Shown piece after piece: positions 10,471 through 21,749 of a stretch of 64,000 nt of DNA (position 1 is its first letter; every line of letters starts with the position of its first letter). Origin of the DNA: Selaginella moellendorffii (lineage: Eukaryota; Streptophyta; Lycopodiopsida; Selaginellales; Selaginellaceae); the NCBI RefSeq assembly GCF_000143415.4, contig NW_003314334.1:577457-641456 (forward strand), read 5' to 3'. The notes below the pieces were generated by a model. That model did not search any database. It saw only the letters and a program-made list of their open reading frames with translations, and had not been told where the DNA came from. The position numbers and the translations under genes are program-made.

Positions 10471-10622
10471 ATCGCAGGGAGTTTGATTTCATCAGTGTCT
10501 GATTTGATCGTCGTCGCTCGCGAGCACGAAACTTCTTTTTTTATTTTCTCGTTCGTTGAGCGGATTTGGAAGAACAAAACTGGTTTTTTTGTTTCTATCT
10601 CTTACCTCGCATTGTGTGAGTT

Positions 10623-11564
10623 TTAGCTGGACCTTTTTCGTGCCAAGTATGCCCGATGTTTCAGCTCGGCTCTCTTCCACTTGACAAGAAGCTTGACGAG
10701 CGTTCGCAATGTGTTTACCTGCGCGAGCGTTGAGTCAAAAAATTGAGAGAGATCTTCTAAACTTTTCTTTTTCTTACCAGGATGACTGTCCCAATCAGTA
10801 ACAGAGGGCCCGACCATACTGTTGATACGAACACTCCATCCCGGTCAAAGTATGGCTTGCGTGAGAACCTTTCCCAATTCCTGGCGAGCAGGGTATTGAT
10901 TTTTTCCGCAGAATAGACGCTCAACACTGTCAATCATAATGTCGGTAGCGAGTTAGTGAAAGCAAACAATAATCACGACATATTCATGAGAAACCAATCT
11001 CGAAACATTCGATCAAAAACTGTCAAACAAAGTTTCGGTCGGGACAAAAACAAAGAGAAAGCAGAAAAAAAACACAAGAAACCGCATGGCAAATCAAACC
11101 AAGCGACGCGAAAAGAAGAAACAAAAGACGATGAACTTACGTCCAAATGTGAATAGCAACATTTGCATGTTGTTGTTTTCTCGCGTCCGAATCGCCACTG
11201 TGAGCAAACCAGCGTGGAAAATTATGAGCAGCAGCAGCCATGGTTCCTGCAATTCACAGAAAAGAGAGAGAGAGAGAGAGAGATCTTTTAGATCACAAAA
11301 AATTATTTTGCAAGATCGATGCCGATCCAATTCATGAAGTAAAAGCAAAGAAACTGCGAGTATAGCGAAGCGTACCATCCAATCCACGGCACGAAGAAAC
11401 GAGAAGACGGGCCCCAAAAGCGCTCCATCCGGGGCGCTCGCGACGTAGTCCCACTGCCGCCGCAATTCAATGCTGAGATCTTCCACCATCCCGGCCATAC
11501 CATCGATCGACGCCATAGCCGCCGCAGCTGCCTCCGCCACTGCGCCTCCCCTCTCCTCTTCCAT
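10623..11564 (-). CDS. Transmembrane protein 18 (TMEM18)
   Basis: Four exons, 11564-11376, 11246-11141, 10926-10778 and 10718-10623, give 179 residues. The core matches TMEM18: an Asp-Trp-Met-Glu-Pro-Trp junction, FHAGLLTVAIRTREN, SAEKINTLLARNWERF, YFDRDGVFVSTVWSGPLLL, and a basic C-terminal tail ending RKRSS. TMEM18 is a small inner-nuclear-membrane protein with three or four membrane helices and a positively charged C-terminal tail. The first intron (11247-11375, 129 bp) has no in-frame stop, contains a GA microsatellite, and reads hydrophobic. The gene is convergent with the hydrolase-like gene (152 bp between stops). Confidence 0.85.
11259..11282 (+). repeat. (GA)n microsatellite in TMEM18 intron 1
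   Basis: About 24 bases of alternating A and G inside the first intron of TMEM18. Confidence 0.85.
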
Positions 11565-13640
11565 CTGATCTGATTGTGCCCTAGCCGCTCCACCCCGGAA
11601 TTGAGCTCTCGATCGTTTTCAAATTCAAATTCTAGGGCAACGGTGAAAAATAACTACCTTGGATTCTATAGTTGCTGAAAAGTAGGTACGAACATATGGT
11701 TTGGCATTTCCCAAACCGCGAATCAAGCCTTGGGCCAGCCGTACACAAAAAAGTTTAAGACATGGAAGAATCTAACAAGGATTTGGTGCACGTGTAGCCA
11801 AAACATTATCATATTTCGTGAAATAATTCCTTGCCACGTGTCAGACAACGAACTCTTGTCAGCTGAAGACGAACCGGCAGTTGCGACGAATATCCTGCCC
11901 TGATTCTCCAACGGCTAGGGCTGGTTCGAACCGCCGACCGATGCGCGCGCGCGCGCATGCCAACCATGGAAAAGGACGCCATGACCTTCCCCGTGAGCCT
12001 ACGGCCGCTCCATGTCTTCCGTACTAACACGCGCGGTCCCAAAATTTAGCATTTTTTTCAGCGGCCCATTTCACACACCAGCGCACTATGGTAGCGGTCA
12101 CAAATTTACACGAGAGACTGCACGGCAGCGGTACCACAGCGCGCGTGCTAGGCTCGAGAGCAATGGCGTGCCGCCACGTTGACAGCGACGTGTATTTCGG
12201 GCGGCTTTAAGGCGGCATATACTAAGGGGGGAAAGGGGGGAGCCCTAAATATTTCATTTTCCGCCACCCCATGCGAAGGAGCAGCTCCCGACATCAATCT
12301 TTGCATGCCGACCGAGATGCGATTAGAATATTTATATTCCTCGAGAGCCCACATGCAGACGAATGCGAATGGCCACCCAAAAAGGATTTCTGCCCGCGTT
12401 TGAAAGGAATAAATAAATGTGTTGTTTGGTTGTGGCTTGTTTGGGTTTGTTAACTCGACAGCATTATTCGATTCCAGGACACTTTAGGTTATGATACAAC
12501 TCAAAAGTGGACTCGTTTGCTTTACTTTACATCTCTTTCGATGGATAGGGTTCCAAGGAAGTAACAACAAGCAACAGCAACATCGCCCAACAGCAACCTT
12601 AAGCGACTATTAAAGAAAACTCACATGTGCGGTTTGTCAAAGCTATGCATAGAATTATACTGCTTTTCCAAAAGGTGGCGGGGTTCTATTGTTGTCAGTT
12701 CTTGACTTTTAGGCTTAGTGATTGAAAGAAAACACATACATTAGCTTATCAAAGGATTTGTGATGTTGCTGCTATCGCTTACACGTTCGGACCGCAAAAC
12801 CCATCCCGGCATTATCTAAAACAATCCATATAAAACTAATGTCTAGTTTTAATCAGAGGAGAATCTAGAATGTCGATTTGTAGGCTTGCCGCTCAAGCAT
12901 TGCACTCTCGCATGGGACCACTTTGTGCAATTCACCAAGTTAGTGCAAAGGAGGCATCCAGCTTTTCCCTAAACAATGGCTGTCGACTGTGACTTTGGAG
13001 GGGCTGATTGAGGCTGACCAAAAGCGCTATACGTTTTTAGGGCACGACACAAAGTTGACACATGAATCTAGGAGAGACCCACAACAACAACAGGCAGAAA
13101 CATTCCAGCAAGGGGCGCACAAAAACAAAACAAGAAACGAAACCATATAAAAATAAAAAAATCATTAAAAACTTTTGCAAATAGCGTACGTTCGCAAAAT
13201 ACTAAAATTGAAAAATGGAAAATATTTAGAAAAACTATCCAATGCGACAACGATGTCCGCCCAGAAAACAACCCTCCTTTAAACTTGAGCCCAAACAAGG
13301 GAATATCTCGCGCCGCATTGAATGCCAGCCGTACGATGCAAATCGCGTCGCCGTTCGATCCGCGTCACCCTCACCAGTCAATTTTGTTTTTACCCAGAGG
13401 TAATTAAAAAAGGGTTTTGCCCCGTTTTACCGCAACCTATGAGCCGCAATGCCGTACCGGTGGTTTCCCAACCTCAAACGGCGGCGCGACGGGGAGAGGC
13501 CGTACGCTTGTCTGCATGGTGGTTGCGCAGGGACCACGTGGAGTGGTCACAATTTTCGTACGAGAAGTGGCCAGGCCCAAGTATTTAACGTGCGTACCCA
13601 CCATTTGCTAGGGTCTCTCCCTCTATTCTCATTTAGAGTG
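11565..13640. other. Intergenic, no gene recognised
   Basis: TMEM18 promoter side and the distal upstream region of the F-box gene. An alternating CG run (about 11942-11956) could adopt Z-DNA. CACGTG boxes occur near 11836 and 13536. Short open frames here match nothing I know. Confidence 0.5.
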
Positions 13641-14411
13641 TGGTGCTAGATATGGCCAAACGGGGCGGCGCTCGACCGCTGATCTGGACGGATCGACGGC
13701 CCTGCTTCGCCCTCTCCGCTCGCTTCATCGGCATAGGAATCGTCGGGCCGGCGCCTGGCGCTCCGTGAGAAGGGAGGTGAGAATCTTTGCCTTGCTTCGG
13801 TGAATCGCCCCTCCTGGATCGCGATCCTGCATTTCTTGCCGAGAAATCGAGATACTTCGGGCTGGAATCGCGATATTTCGAGCGGAAGCATCGATTTCCC
13901 GAGCGCTGGATCGCGATCCTACATTTCTTGCCAAGAATCGCGATGTTTTTGAGCTGGACGCTGAGAAGTGCTGTTTTCCTTCCAGACGCCGGGGATGGTA
14001 TGGAATCGGCAATCTGGAATCGTGCCGCCGCTTGATAGATGCCCTCTTTTCTCCCTCGATCTGATGCCGAGCAAGCAGAGAAAGGGGCCGAGATTGAAGA
14101 GTCGGCTGGAATAATCCTCTCTGCTGCGGCTGCTGTTCTTCCATGGTCGTGCATTATCGATTTGCGCAGAGGTATGGCATCTCTTCCTCGGTCGTCCTTT
14201 CATCCCCTTTTTTCGCTTCGAATTTATAGGGGGATAGGTAGCGTCACCGCAAAAGTAAAATTTTCATTTGTTTGCTTTCTTTCTTTCCAGATTGCTCGAT
14301 CGATCGATCCCGAGCGGACGATTCTAGATTCATTCTTCGTTGATCTCGAGAACGAACAAAGGTACCTCCAGAAGGGAGAGGTAAAAAAAAAAAGAGATCA
14401 GGCAGGATAAA
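13641..14411 (+). promoter_or_regulatory. Probable 5' UTR and promoter of the F-box gene with a 36-bp repeat
   Basis: Two near-identical copies of a roughly 36-base unit, starting GGATCGCGATCCT and running through ATTTCTTGCC, lie at about 13817-13852 and 13908-13942. Between them are several ATCGCGAT/ATTTCGAG-like variants. The stretch from 14160 to 14410 carries splice-like signals (acceptor TTTCCAG near 14290), consistent with a spliced leader. No protein is supported here. Confidence 0.4.
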
Positions 14412-15938
14412 ATGGATGGGCAGTGGGGATGGATAGGTGGAAGTGTATTCGCCACAGCCACTGGATGGTTTGGAAAGGAGCACTATGGCGATCAAGGCTA
14501 CTGGTGCCACCACGATGTTGGTGTGCCGCAAATCGGTGCCTATGGTCTGGTCGAGCACGGGGGGATTGGATGGGGCAGCCCAGTACACATCGAAGAACAG
14601 GAGCAATGCTTTTGGGACAAGGACGGTAGCAACTGGGCTGTGATGCTGGCTCACGGCAGCGGCAAATGTGGGTGGAGCGAAGCCGCTGCTCCAGACAGAG
14701 TACCGGTGATGACCATGACTCACGCTTTTCCGAGCCTTCAGCTGGCCCCGGAATCGCGTAGTTTTGGCAGCAGCGGCTGGAAGAGCGATGGGATGACTGC
14801 TACTGCTGCTGCTTCGTCCGCGACTGCGACTTCGGCTACCGCTTCGCCGTCCTCGGACGACGAGTTTAGCTCCCTCCCGGACGATCTGCTCGAGAAGATC
14901 TTCGCGGCATTGCCTCTGCTGAGCCTGTTCCGAGCCCGGGCTGTTTGCAAGCGGTGGCATGGCATCACCACCTCCAAGTCCTTCATGGCGCTGTGCGCGC
15001 AAGTCACGACTCACAAGCCGTGGTATCTCATGTACAAGGACTCGGAGAAGATGGTCGGGGTGGCATTCGACCCGACGTCCCGGAAGTGGCACAACTTCGT
15101 CCTCCCGCCGCTCGACGACCCCTCGGCAAGCTTCGTGGCCTCGGCCGGCGGCCTGGCGTGCTTTCTCGACAAGACCAACTCGGAGGTGGCTTACGTTTGC
15201 AACCCGATGACCAAGGCCTGGCGGCAGCTCCCGCGGCCGCCGGAGAGGCTGAGCTCCGACTACTGCGCGGTGGCGATGTGCGTGCAAGGCGAGGACTACA
15301 AGATCGTGGTGGCCAGGTCCACGCCAGTGACGAACGACTACGCACAGTGGAGCTTGTCTATCGAGGTGTATGATTCCGGCCTAGCGGCGTGGAGGAGCCC
15401 GAGGTTCAAGCTCTTGCAAGGCTGGAGACCTGGGGAGGAGAGCAACATATGCAACGGGGTTTTCTACTGCGTCACGCACTCGACTGTTGGTGCCGGGCAT
15501 GATTACTCGCGGCATGGACTGATTGCCTACGACATCAGTCACGGGGCGTTCCAGGACTTGATACTCCCGATGCCGTGCTCTCTTTCGTGCGTCCGGTTGG
15601 TGAACTGCTGGGAGAGGCTGGTGATGGTTGGCGGCATTGGGACGTATGACTTCATCAAGGGGGTCGGGGTGTGGGAGCTCCAGGGGGAGTGGAAGCAGAT
15701 TAGCAGGATGCCGACCAAGCAGTTCCATGGATTTGCGGGTGGCCTGGACGACGTTTTCTCGTGTAGCGGCCACGGTGACTTGATCTACATTCACAGCTAC
15801 GGCAGCCCCCAGCTCATGGTTTTCGATATCCCGCAAGGATCGTGGACGTGGGCGAGAGCCTGTCCGGTGCTCAAGCGTGACCCGTTGCATCTCTTCACGG
15901 GATTCTGCTTCCAACCCCGGCTGGACGTCTCGGTTTGA
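14412..15938 (+). CDS. F-box/kelch-like protein, 508 aa
   Basis: A single exon. Residues about 149-192 form an F-box (SLPDDLLEKIFAALPLLSLF, then RAVCKRWHGI), the SKP1-binding module of SCF ubiquitin ligases. It is followed by a kelch/galactose-oxidase-like region with repeating strand motifs (YVCNPMTKAWRQLP, CVTHSTV, VGVWELQGEWKQISRMP). Such proteins select substrates for ubiquitination. The first 145 residues are unusual: rich in Gly, Trp and His (GQWGWIGG, GYWCHHDVG, GIGWGSP), then a Ser/Thr/Ala linker. The general layout recalls the plant FBX/LCR group, but the substrate is unknown. The ATG at 14412 was chosen because it opens the frame; a shorter start nearer the F-box is possible. Confidence 0.8.
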   Translation: MDGQWGWIGGSVFATATGWFGKEHYGDQGYWCHHDVGVPQIGAYGLVEHGGIGWGSPVHIEEQEQCFWDKDGSNWAVMLAHGSGKCGWSEAAAPDRVPVMTMTHAFPSLQLAPESRSFGSSGWKSDGMTATAAASSATATSATASPSSDDEFSSLPDDLLEKIFAALPLLSLFRARAVCKRWHGITTSKSFMALCAQVTTHKPWYLMYKDSEKMVGVAFDPTSRKWHNFVLPPLDDPSASFVASAGGLACFLDKTNSEVAYVCNPMTKAWRQLPRPPERLSSDYCAVAMCVQGEDYKIVVARSTPVTNDYAQWSLSIEVYDSGLAAWRSPRFKLLQGWRPGEESNICNGVFYCVTHSTVGAGHDYSRHGLIAYDISHGAFQDLILPMPCSLSCVRLVNCWERLVMVGGIGTYDFIKGVGVWELQGEWKQISRMPTKQFHGFAGGLDDVFSCSGHGDLIYIHSYGSPQLMVFDIPQGSWTWARACPVLKRDPLHLFTGFCFQPRLDVSV

Positions 15939-17350
15939 GAGGTGAGAGACGAGAAAGTACTGCTGCTTTGGTTTGATAGTTTTGCGAATTTTCAGGTGGT
16001 GGCGGCTGGGAAAGCACGAGATTTTTACTACGAAGTACGTACCTTTATAGGAGAATTGGAGATTTATTATATGGAGTGGTGGTTGTGGGGGATCGGGATC
16101 GAAAGGACTGGTCTCTCTTCCGCTCGCATCGCTCGTATGCTTAGAAGAACCCGAGAAGGAAGAACGGACGAGAGGATTAGAGCAACCAACGCACGGATCT
16201 CTCCCTCTAATGTTGACGGGTATGTTTTTTCTACTTTTATTTTTTAGCTCGGATCCTCTTGTCCTGCGGCTCTTGTTGTTAAGATTGATTGGTTTTTTCT
16301 TGTTGTTCGTCCGTAAGTTATCGCTTAAGTTTAAAGTCCTTGCTCTTGCCTCGATTCGATTTCTCTCCGCCTCGTCCGTCGCATTGTCCTCGTTGGTTTC
16401 TGGTTGTTTGTTTGCTGTGCATGCATTTCGCAACAGTCGGACAGGACAGGCTACGTTTTGATTGCAGCAACGAAACTGAAAGTCTAGATAGATATTATAG
16501 ATCGAGTGAGTCGATAGTCGAGTGACGAGTCGAGAGAGAAAAAGGAGAGAGAGAGATTGATAGATTGGGAGGAGATGGATAGAATAATTACTCATGGCCG
16601 TTTCTCTCTGTGTGTAGTGGAGGCTTTCATATATATTTTTTTTCTTGTTCTTCCTCTTTGTCGCTAGTTATGAGTGTTGGTTTGTTCGTCATTAGCTTTC
16701 TCGTAGTCGCGACGCACACATACAGTGTGTCTGTCTGAGAGGCCAAATTGATGGCGCCAATGAATGATGGATGGATGGAAGGATTTCTTTTTTTTCTTTC
16801 CTCTGCTACTTTGCTGGAAAAGTTTGTTTGTTTATTTATTTTCTCAGCCTGGAGCTTTTGATTTCCTGTTTTGATCTCGCTCGCTGGCTGGCTTTGCTCA
16901 CCTTTCGTGCGTAGCTCCAGATTATGATGTCTCGAAGAAGCGAAAGTTTCTCCTCTTTTTTCTCTCCTCCCGTTTCTTTCTCTCCCTCCTCTCGTCTCGT
17001 CGTGCCAGGCTCTCGGACAAAGGTGGTGTTGATTCCTATGTCACGCAGCCAGCCAGCGAGCCAGGAGCAAACATCCATCCTCCCATCTCTATACAACTTT
17101 CGCCCCATCTCGAGAAAAAAGGCGGGGCGAGCGAGCGAGCGTGGAACTTTGTCTAGATTATCTTAAAAAGTAGATCGCAAAAAGAAATCGCCTATTCATC
17201 AACCAAACTTTAGACATGAACTTACACAATGATTCTGCATTATTGAGTGTGTTCGAATTATTATAGCCATCCGAGACAAGGAAATAAAAACAACGGCAAC
17301 CAAGCAACGGACTCCAATACAAGCGGAACGAAACAACAACACATCCAGAT

Positions 17351-17383
<33 letters not shown>

Positions 17384-18177
17384 GCAGCAGCAACAAAACA
17401 GAGCAAACAACCAAAAAGAATGAAAAAAGGAAAGCGATGAAAAGATACAAACTATAAACCTGTGATCCATATGAAGGAAAGCTGAAGTTGGCAGACAGTT
17501 TTGTACATGCATACGTAATCGATCACTAGGATACGTACGTTTGGACCGAACTTAAGTAGAAAAGATGAGGGTCAAGCAAAACGTCTACAAGAGATTACGA
17601 AACCATGAAACGTGAAGCTCCTGTTTTTTTGTTTTTTCTTCCCGGGTGAAATCTCCAACAGACAAAGCCAATAACAATCCATCATGAAACATGATCTCAC
17701 AACAACACAATAATTCCGACCGCAAGCATTACACTGCCCCTGCGATGCGCGAATTATTGAAACTAAACAACAAGAGCGCAGTGGACTCAAGCCAGGAAGA
17801 GACAAGCCAAAAGGAAAGAACACAAATTCTGGCCAGATGCAACAGCAAACAAAGGAATGAAAAAAACAGTGAAAAGAAAAGAATGGGACTTAATACTTAT
17901 CTGGAGCATGCTACGGCCGCGAAGATTATAACACTCAGCATTTTTAATCGCGCTACCCGTCCTTCCTTGCATTGCTGCTGCCTGTCCACGAGAAAAGGAG
18001 CTGAGAAGGAAAGGCCAGAGAGGAACTAGAGAACGATACCTTGCTTTTTATATTACTGCCTCGCCCGGCATGCAAGCTCGTGGCAGTACCACGCCGACTG
18101 GAGAGTAAAAGACTGCCGTGTGCGAAAAAAGAAAACGTATCTCCGTTGCTACAGTGAATATTTCCCTTACAGAGGAG
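15939..18177. other. Intergenic between F-box and YIPF genes
   Basis: Long 3' flank of the F-box gene and of the YIPF gene. It contains GA/CT-rich low-complexity stretches (near 16530-16555 and 16960-17000), GAGC repeats near 17125, and a CAG triplet tract (listed). No protein gene is supported. Confidence 0.5.
17351..17390 (+). repeat. (CAG)n trinucleotide repeat
   Basis: Ten uninterrupted CAG units from 17352 to 17381, then CGG and further CAG/CAA units. No supported coding frame contains it, so it is treated as a microsatellite in intergenic or UTR sequence. Confidence 0.85.
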
Positions 18178-19384
18178 TTAAGAGAACTGGACAGTGAAGA
18201 AATACAGCTTCATCAGAAGTCCCAAGCCAAGCTGCAAAACGAAGCAACCGCAAACGATCAGAAACCATCTCTCGCTTGCCGTTTTTATGTGCGTGCGGAG
18301 GTTCAAGGCCAGGAAGGTCGCCGAAAGTCCAGCCGCGGCTGCTACCACGGCCCACTTGAATTTCTCTACGGGAACGACCGACAAGAACTGGAGAAGTTTG
18401 AGCACTGATTAGCAAAAGCAGGGAATGAACTGTATGTACGTTACCGAGGTAGGAATGAAAATGAAAAGCGAGTAGCCGTATAGACACCACAGCTGGACGA
18501 GCCCCGTTGCAACTCCCAGGTACTTGAGCACGAAATACAAGCCGAGCGGGAGAAGTCCAACGTAGCCATAGAAGAGTCCCGCGGACCAGCTGACTTTGTT
18601 TATGTCGTAGTGCCAGTGCGTGTCACCAGCCGAGCTTGTCTTGTGAGCCAGGTAGGCTGCAAAGTTCCCCAGAGCTGCCGTGACAAAGATCAAAGTCGTG
18701 CAGATCCAAAACGGCCCGTACCTGCAATACAGAGCTAGAATCCAAAACCGGAAGAAACCAAAAAACTCTCACTCACATATCAGGATTTGTGGCCGTCTTC
18801 TCGACGAAATCTCCCTTGAAAGGAACCAAGCTATCCCCCACTCTTTGGACGACGTCCGAGGTGTCCACGTTGAAGTATGGTCTGTAAGAGAGGAGATTGA
18901 AGTAGCCATGCCAGCCGAATTGCTCTGGCTCTGCTGGACGCGAGAAGGTATCTGGAATTACAAAAAAGAGAGAGAAAAGAACAAGCTCAGACCACGCAAG
19001 GACGAAGCAAAGAAAGAAGAAAAAAAATGTCTGAGCTTCTCTAAATTCTTTAGTTCATACCATCGGCGTCACGAGGCGGTTTGGACGAACCTGTCAGCTT
19101 CCCTCGCGCATCTGTAGGTGGAAAAGTCTGTAAATTCGAGTCTGCAAGCCAAGTGTGAGCTCGAAATCGAGAAATCTCACGCGCGGCGGAGCGGACCAAC
19201 CTTGGAATTGCAGAGCTACGTGATCTGCTCCAGCGGCTGCCTGGGACATCGAAATGCGGAAATGCGCATCAAATTCTGGATCACAAAACCCTACCAAAGA
19301 ACCAGATCTAGAGCGACTGCTGGATCGGAATCTTACCGGCACGGAGCCCGAGACATCGCCTCCAATGGTGCTGTATCCCGACAT
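18178..19384 (-). CDS. YIP1-domain membrane protein (YIPF1/2 type)
   Basis: Six exons, 19384-19337, 19240-19201, 19111-19061, 18951-18777, 18721-18445 and 18387-18178, give 266 residues in frame. After a short polar N-terminus come the family hallmarks: LSYRPYFNVDTSDVVQRV, a Leu-Val-Pro segment, NPDMYGPFWICTTL at the first membrane helix, GYSLFIFIPTSFLSVVPVEK, and five hydrophobic helices in all. YIPF proteins act in Golgi/TGN membranes with Rab GTPases in ER-Golgi and post-Golgi traffic. Two exon junctions (16 codons into the gene, and at 18387) were chosen because only these acceptors keep the frame. The gene is divergent from the helicase-like gene with 141 bp between start codons. Confidence 0.8.
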
Positions 19385-19525
19385 CGCGTCGTCGATCCGG
19401 CGCCTCGCCTTCTCCCTCGCGCGCGCTAACCTAAATGTGGATACCCTAAAACCAGAGCCCTATAAGTATTTTAGGGTTATTTAGCGCTATAAGTTTATAT
19501 GATAGGGTTCCTGAGAGCTCGCGAA

Positions 19526-21315
19526 ATGGGCTTTCTGGCTGTGGCGCCAGAGCTCACCCTCTCCAGCAGGAATGGCGAGGTTTCTATGCAGACACTGGTC
19601 GGGGCTGTCAAGCTGAGCGCGGAGCGGCACTATGTGATGAAGACGCTGGTGCTCACGCTTTCGCACAAGGTTTGAGCTTTGTGGATTGCTGATAAGAGCT
19701 AGAGAGTGCTTCTTGTTGTGTCACAGGTTCCGTCGCTTCTCAAAGACCTGCGCGCTTGCATCCAGCATGACAAGATCGCGGGGAGCTTGTCCGAGCACGA
19801 GTGGATGGATCCGTGCCTCGACTTCGTGGTCGCCACCCCGGACGAGGCTTGGGCCTTCTGGCCATCCAGCGGCACGTTTATTATTCTCATCGATGCCATA
19901 GCTTACCAGGACGATCCTGGTTTCCAAAGCGGCGCGCTGCAGCTGGCTCACACTCGCTTCGAGACCGTGAGCCTTCCAACACCGGAGTTCAACTTCCGCC
20001 AGGACGAATGGTTCGCTCCCGCTCCACGGGCTCGTGCCAGCGACACTTTCCAGCGTCTCGTGGCTTCTGCTTTGCCTGGTGAGCGCTCCTTCCAATGCTT
20101 TCTCTCGCTCGTCTGATCTTGCTGGTTGCAGAGGCCTGGTCTTGCCCCGGACGGCTGGATGGGGTCGCCACCCAGGTCATGCGCATGTTTGCTGATCACG
20201 ACAACGTTGTGTGCCAGGGCTGGTCAGGCGTGCTCGCCTTGCTGCCCTGCCTTGTTCGGGATGCCGTGAAGCACGCAAGCAACGAGGCAGCGCCACTGCT
20301 GCTGGCTCCTGACCATCACAGGCTGCTCGCGCTTACTCAGCTTCTCGGGTGTTGTGCGCAGGAGATGGGTGTCTCTGTGAAGGTACTCACTCTCTTTTCT
20401 TTCTCACGTTGCTGTTACTACGATGATCTCTTGTATGAATTACAGATCGGGCCAGGAGCGCATTCCGCTCTTCGCGTGGAGAAAGTGGGAGATGTGGAGC
20501 CTCCAGTCTCTGCTTCTCGAGTAGTGGTTGTTGAAGCCGACAGCATCCTTGAGGCACACCCCGAATGGGCCGAGGTATTCTTCCAAGAACTTGTTGCATG
20601 GTGAAATAAACTTGTGCTGTGCAGTTCATTGCCTCATTTGGCGGCTGTGTCGGACTGCACGTCACACACATGACTGGCGCTGTCGAGGGGGTGCACAAGC
20701 GCTTTGCACGCAAGGCCTTTGTGCCGAGGCCCCCACGAGTGACGCTGGACGTTTGCCACTTCTACGCTCTGGCGGAAGGCAAGAAGAAGCTCGACTTGGT
20801 GTGCGACCTGTGGGAGCAGCTGCGGAGGGGTAAACCAAACAAGTTCTCTGTCTTCTGCAACGCGGCCGAGACGGTGGCCGAGGTTGCCAAGGCGATGGTG
20901 GAGCGCGGGCACCTCGCCTATGCGATATACACAGCCGGGGATCCCATCCTCCAGGTAAAGTCATGAGTCGATAGCACAAACTTTGATATCATCTCTGGCT
21001 TGGTTCCAGGAGGTTTACAAGCGCTCGCTGTCGATCGTGGTGACCAACGTGTACGTTCGGGGCAGGCAGGACGTGATCAACTACGATCTTCCGGCCTCGG
21101 ACGAGGACTACTTGGAGCGGGTCGGGATTGATCGGAACCATGGCAGGCGATTCAGGCTGGTGATCAATCTCGCCACCCGTGAGGAGCTCCAGCAGGCATT
21201 GCCTGCTTCGTTCCAGAGCATGGTGCCACTGCCTCCCATTCGCCGTGATCTCTGCAAGAACATTGTCATCCAGCGTGTGAGGATGCAGCAGCAAGCCAAG
21301 GCTGCTGGGTGCTAA
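19526..21315 (+). CDS. DEAD-box-like pseudohelicase with degenerate motifs
   Basis: Six exons, 19526-19669, 19727-20078, 20132-20382, 20446-20574, 20625-20954 and 21010-21315, give 503 residues. The C-terminal part follows eIF4A/DDX RecA2 closely: RVTLDVCHFYALAEGKKKLD, FSVFCNAAETVAEVAKAM, and DVINYDLPASDEDYLERVG. The preceding part follows RecA1: CQGWSG where Walker A should be, LLLAPDHHRL where PTREL should be, VVVVEADSI for DEAD, and HVTHMT for SAT. Thus every ATP- or RNA-contacting motif (GKT, DEAD, SAT, ARGID, HRIGR) is altered. The first 190 residues also look like a worn RecA1 module (LVLTLSHKVPSLLKDL, DFVVATPDE, FIILIDAI). The frame is intact over six exons, so it looks like a maintained gene rather than a dead one. 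Role unknown; a scaffold or RNA-binding pseudoenzyme is an inference. Confidence 0.7.
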
Positions 21316-21749
21316 TCGCAAAAACGAGCTTCTTTCCTTCTTGTTTTGCTTAAGCTTGTATAGAACTTCTACCTTCGAATTTGGCCTCTATTTTGTGGTC
21401 AGAGCTTAGAATCGGTATACACTGATAGTATCCTAGAATTTAAAATTTAAGCAAATCAAGGTAGCGATATCCAAATCGGTCTATAAGCTGTCAAAAGTGA
21501 AGAATATACTAAGAATAATTAATCACCTTTCACAAAATAGGATCCACGTGGACGGATAAAGCGAATACGTGGAGCTCCACCTCACTTCACTAGGCGCACC
21601 TTTTCATAGCCGAGGAGAGTTTGCCGCTCGCGAGTGAAGGAAGAGGAAAAAAGAGTTCCACCATTTCTGGAAGAGATGGTGAGAGCACGAAGAAGCAAGC
21701 CTCCGGCGATGCGAAGGAGGCGAAAGAGATCGAAACAAAAGGTCTCCAT

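Noticed and set aside
13633..14154. 173-codon minus-strand frame upstream of the F-box gene
   Set aside because: Low-complexity Ser/Arg/Ala composition, overlaps the repeated leader, no family resemblance.
14244..15287. 347-codon minus-strand frame opposite the F-box gene
   Set aside because: Antisense shadow of the F-box coding region.
15381..16595. 404-codon minus-strand frame over the F-box 3' end and flank
   Set aside because: Half of it is antisense to the F-box gene and the rest is low-complexity; no domain is seen.
17199..17450. Poly-Leu frame across the CAG repeat on the minus strand
   Set aside because: Product of the triplet repeat alone.
18400..18445. Acceptor at 18405 for the last YIPF exon, giving a one-base phase error and an apparent frameshift
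   Set aside because: A second acceptor (CTCCAG, exon from 18387) keeps the frame and matches the family sequence, so no frameshift needs to be invoked.
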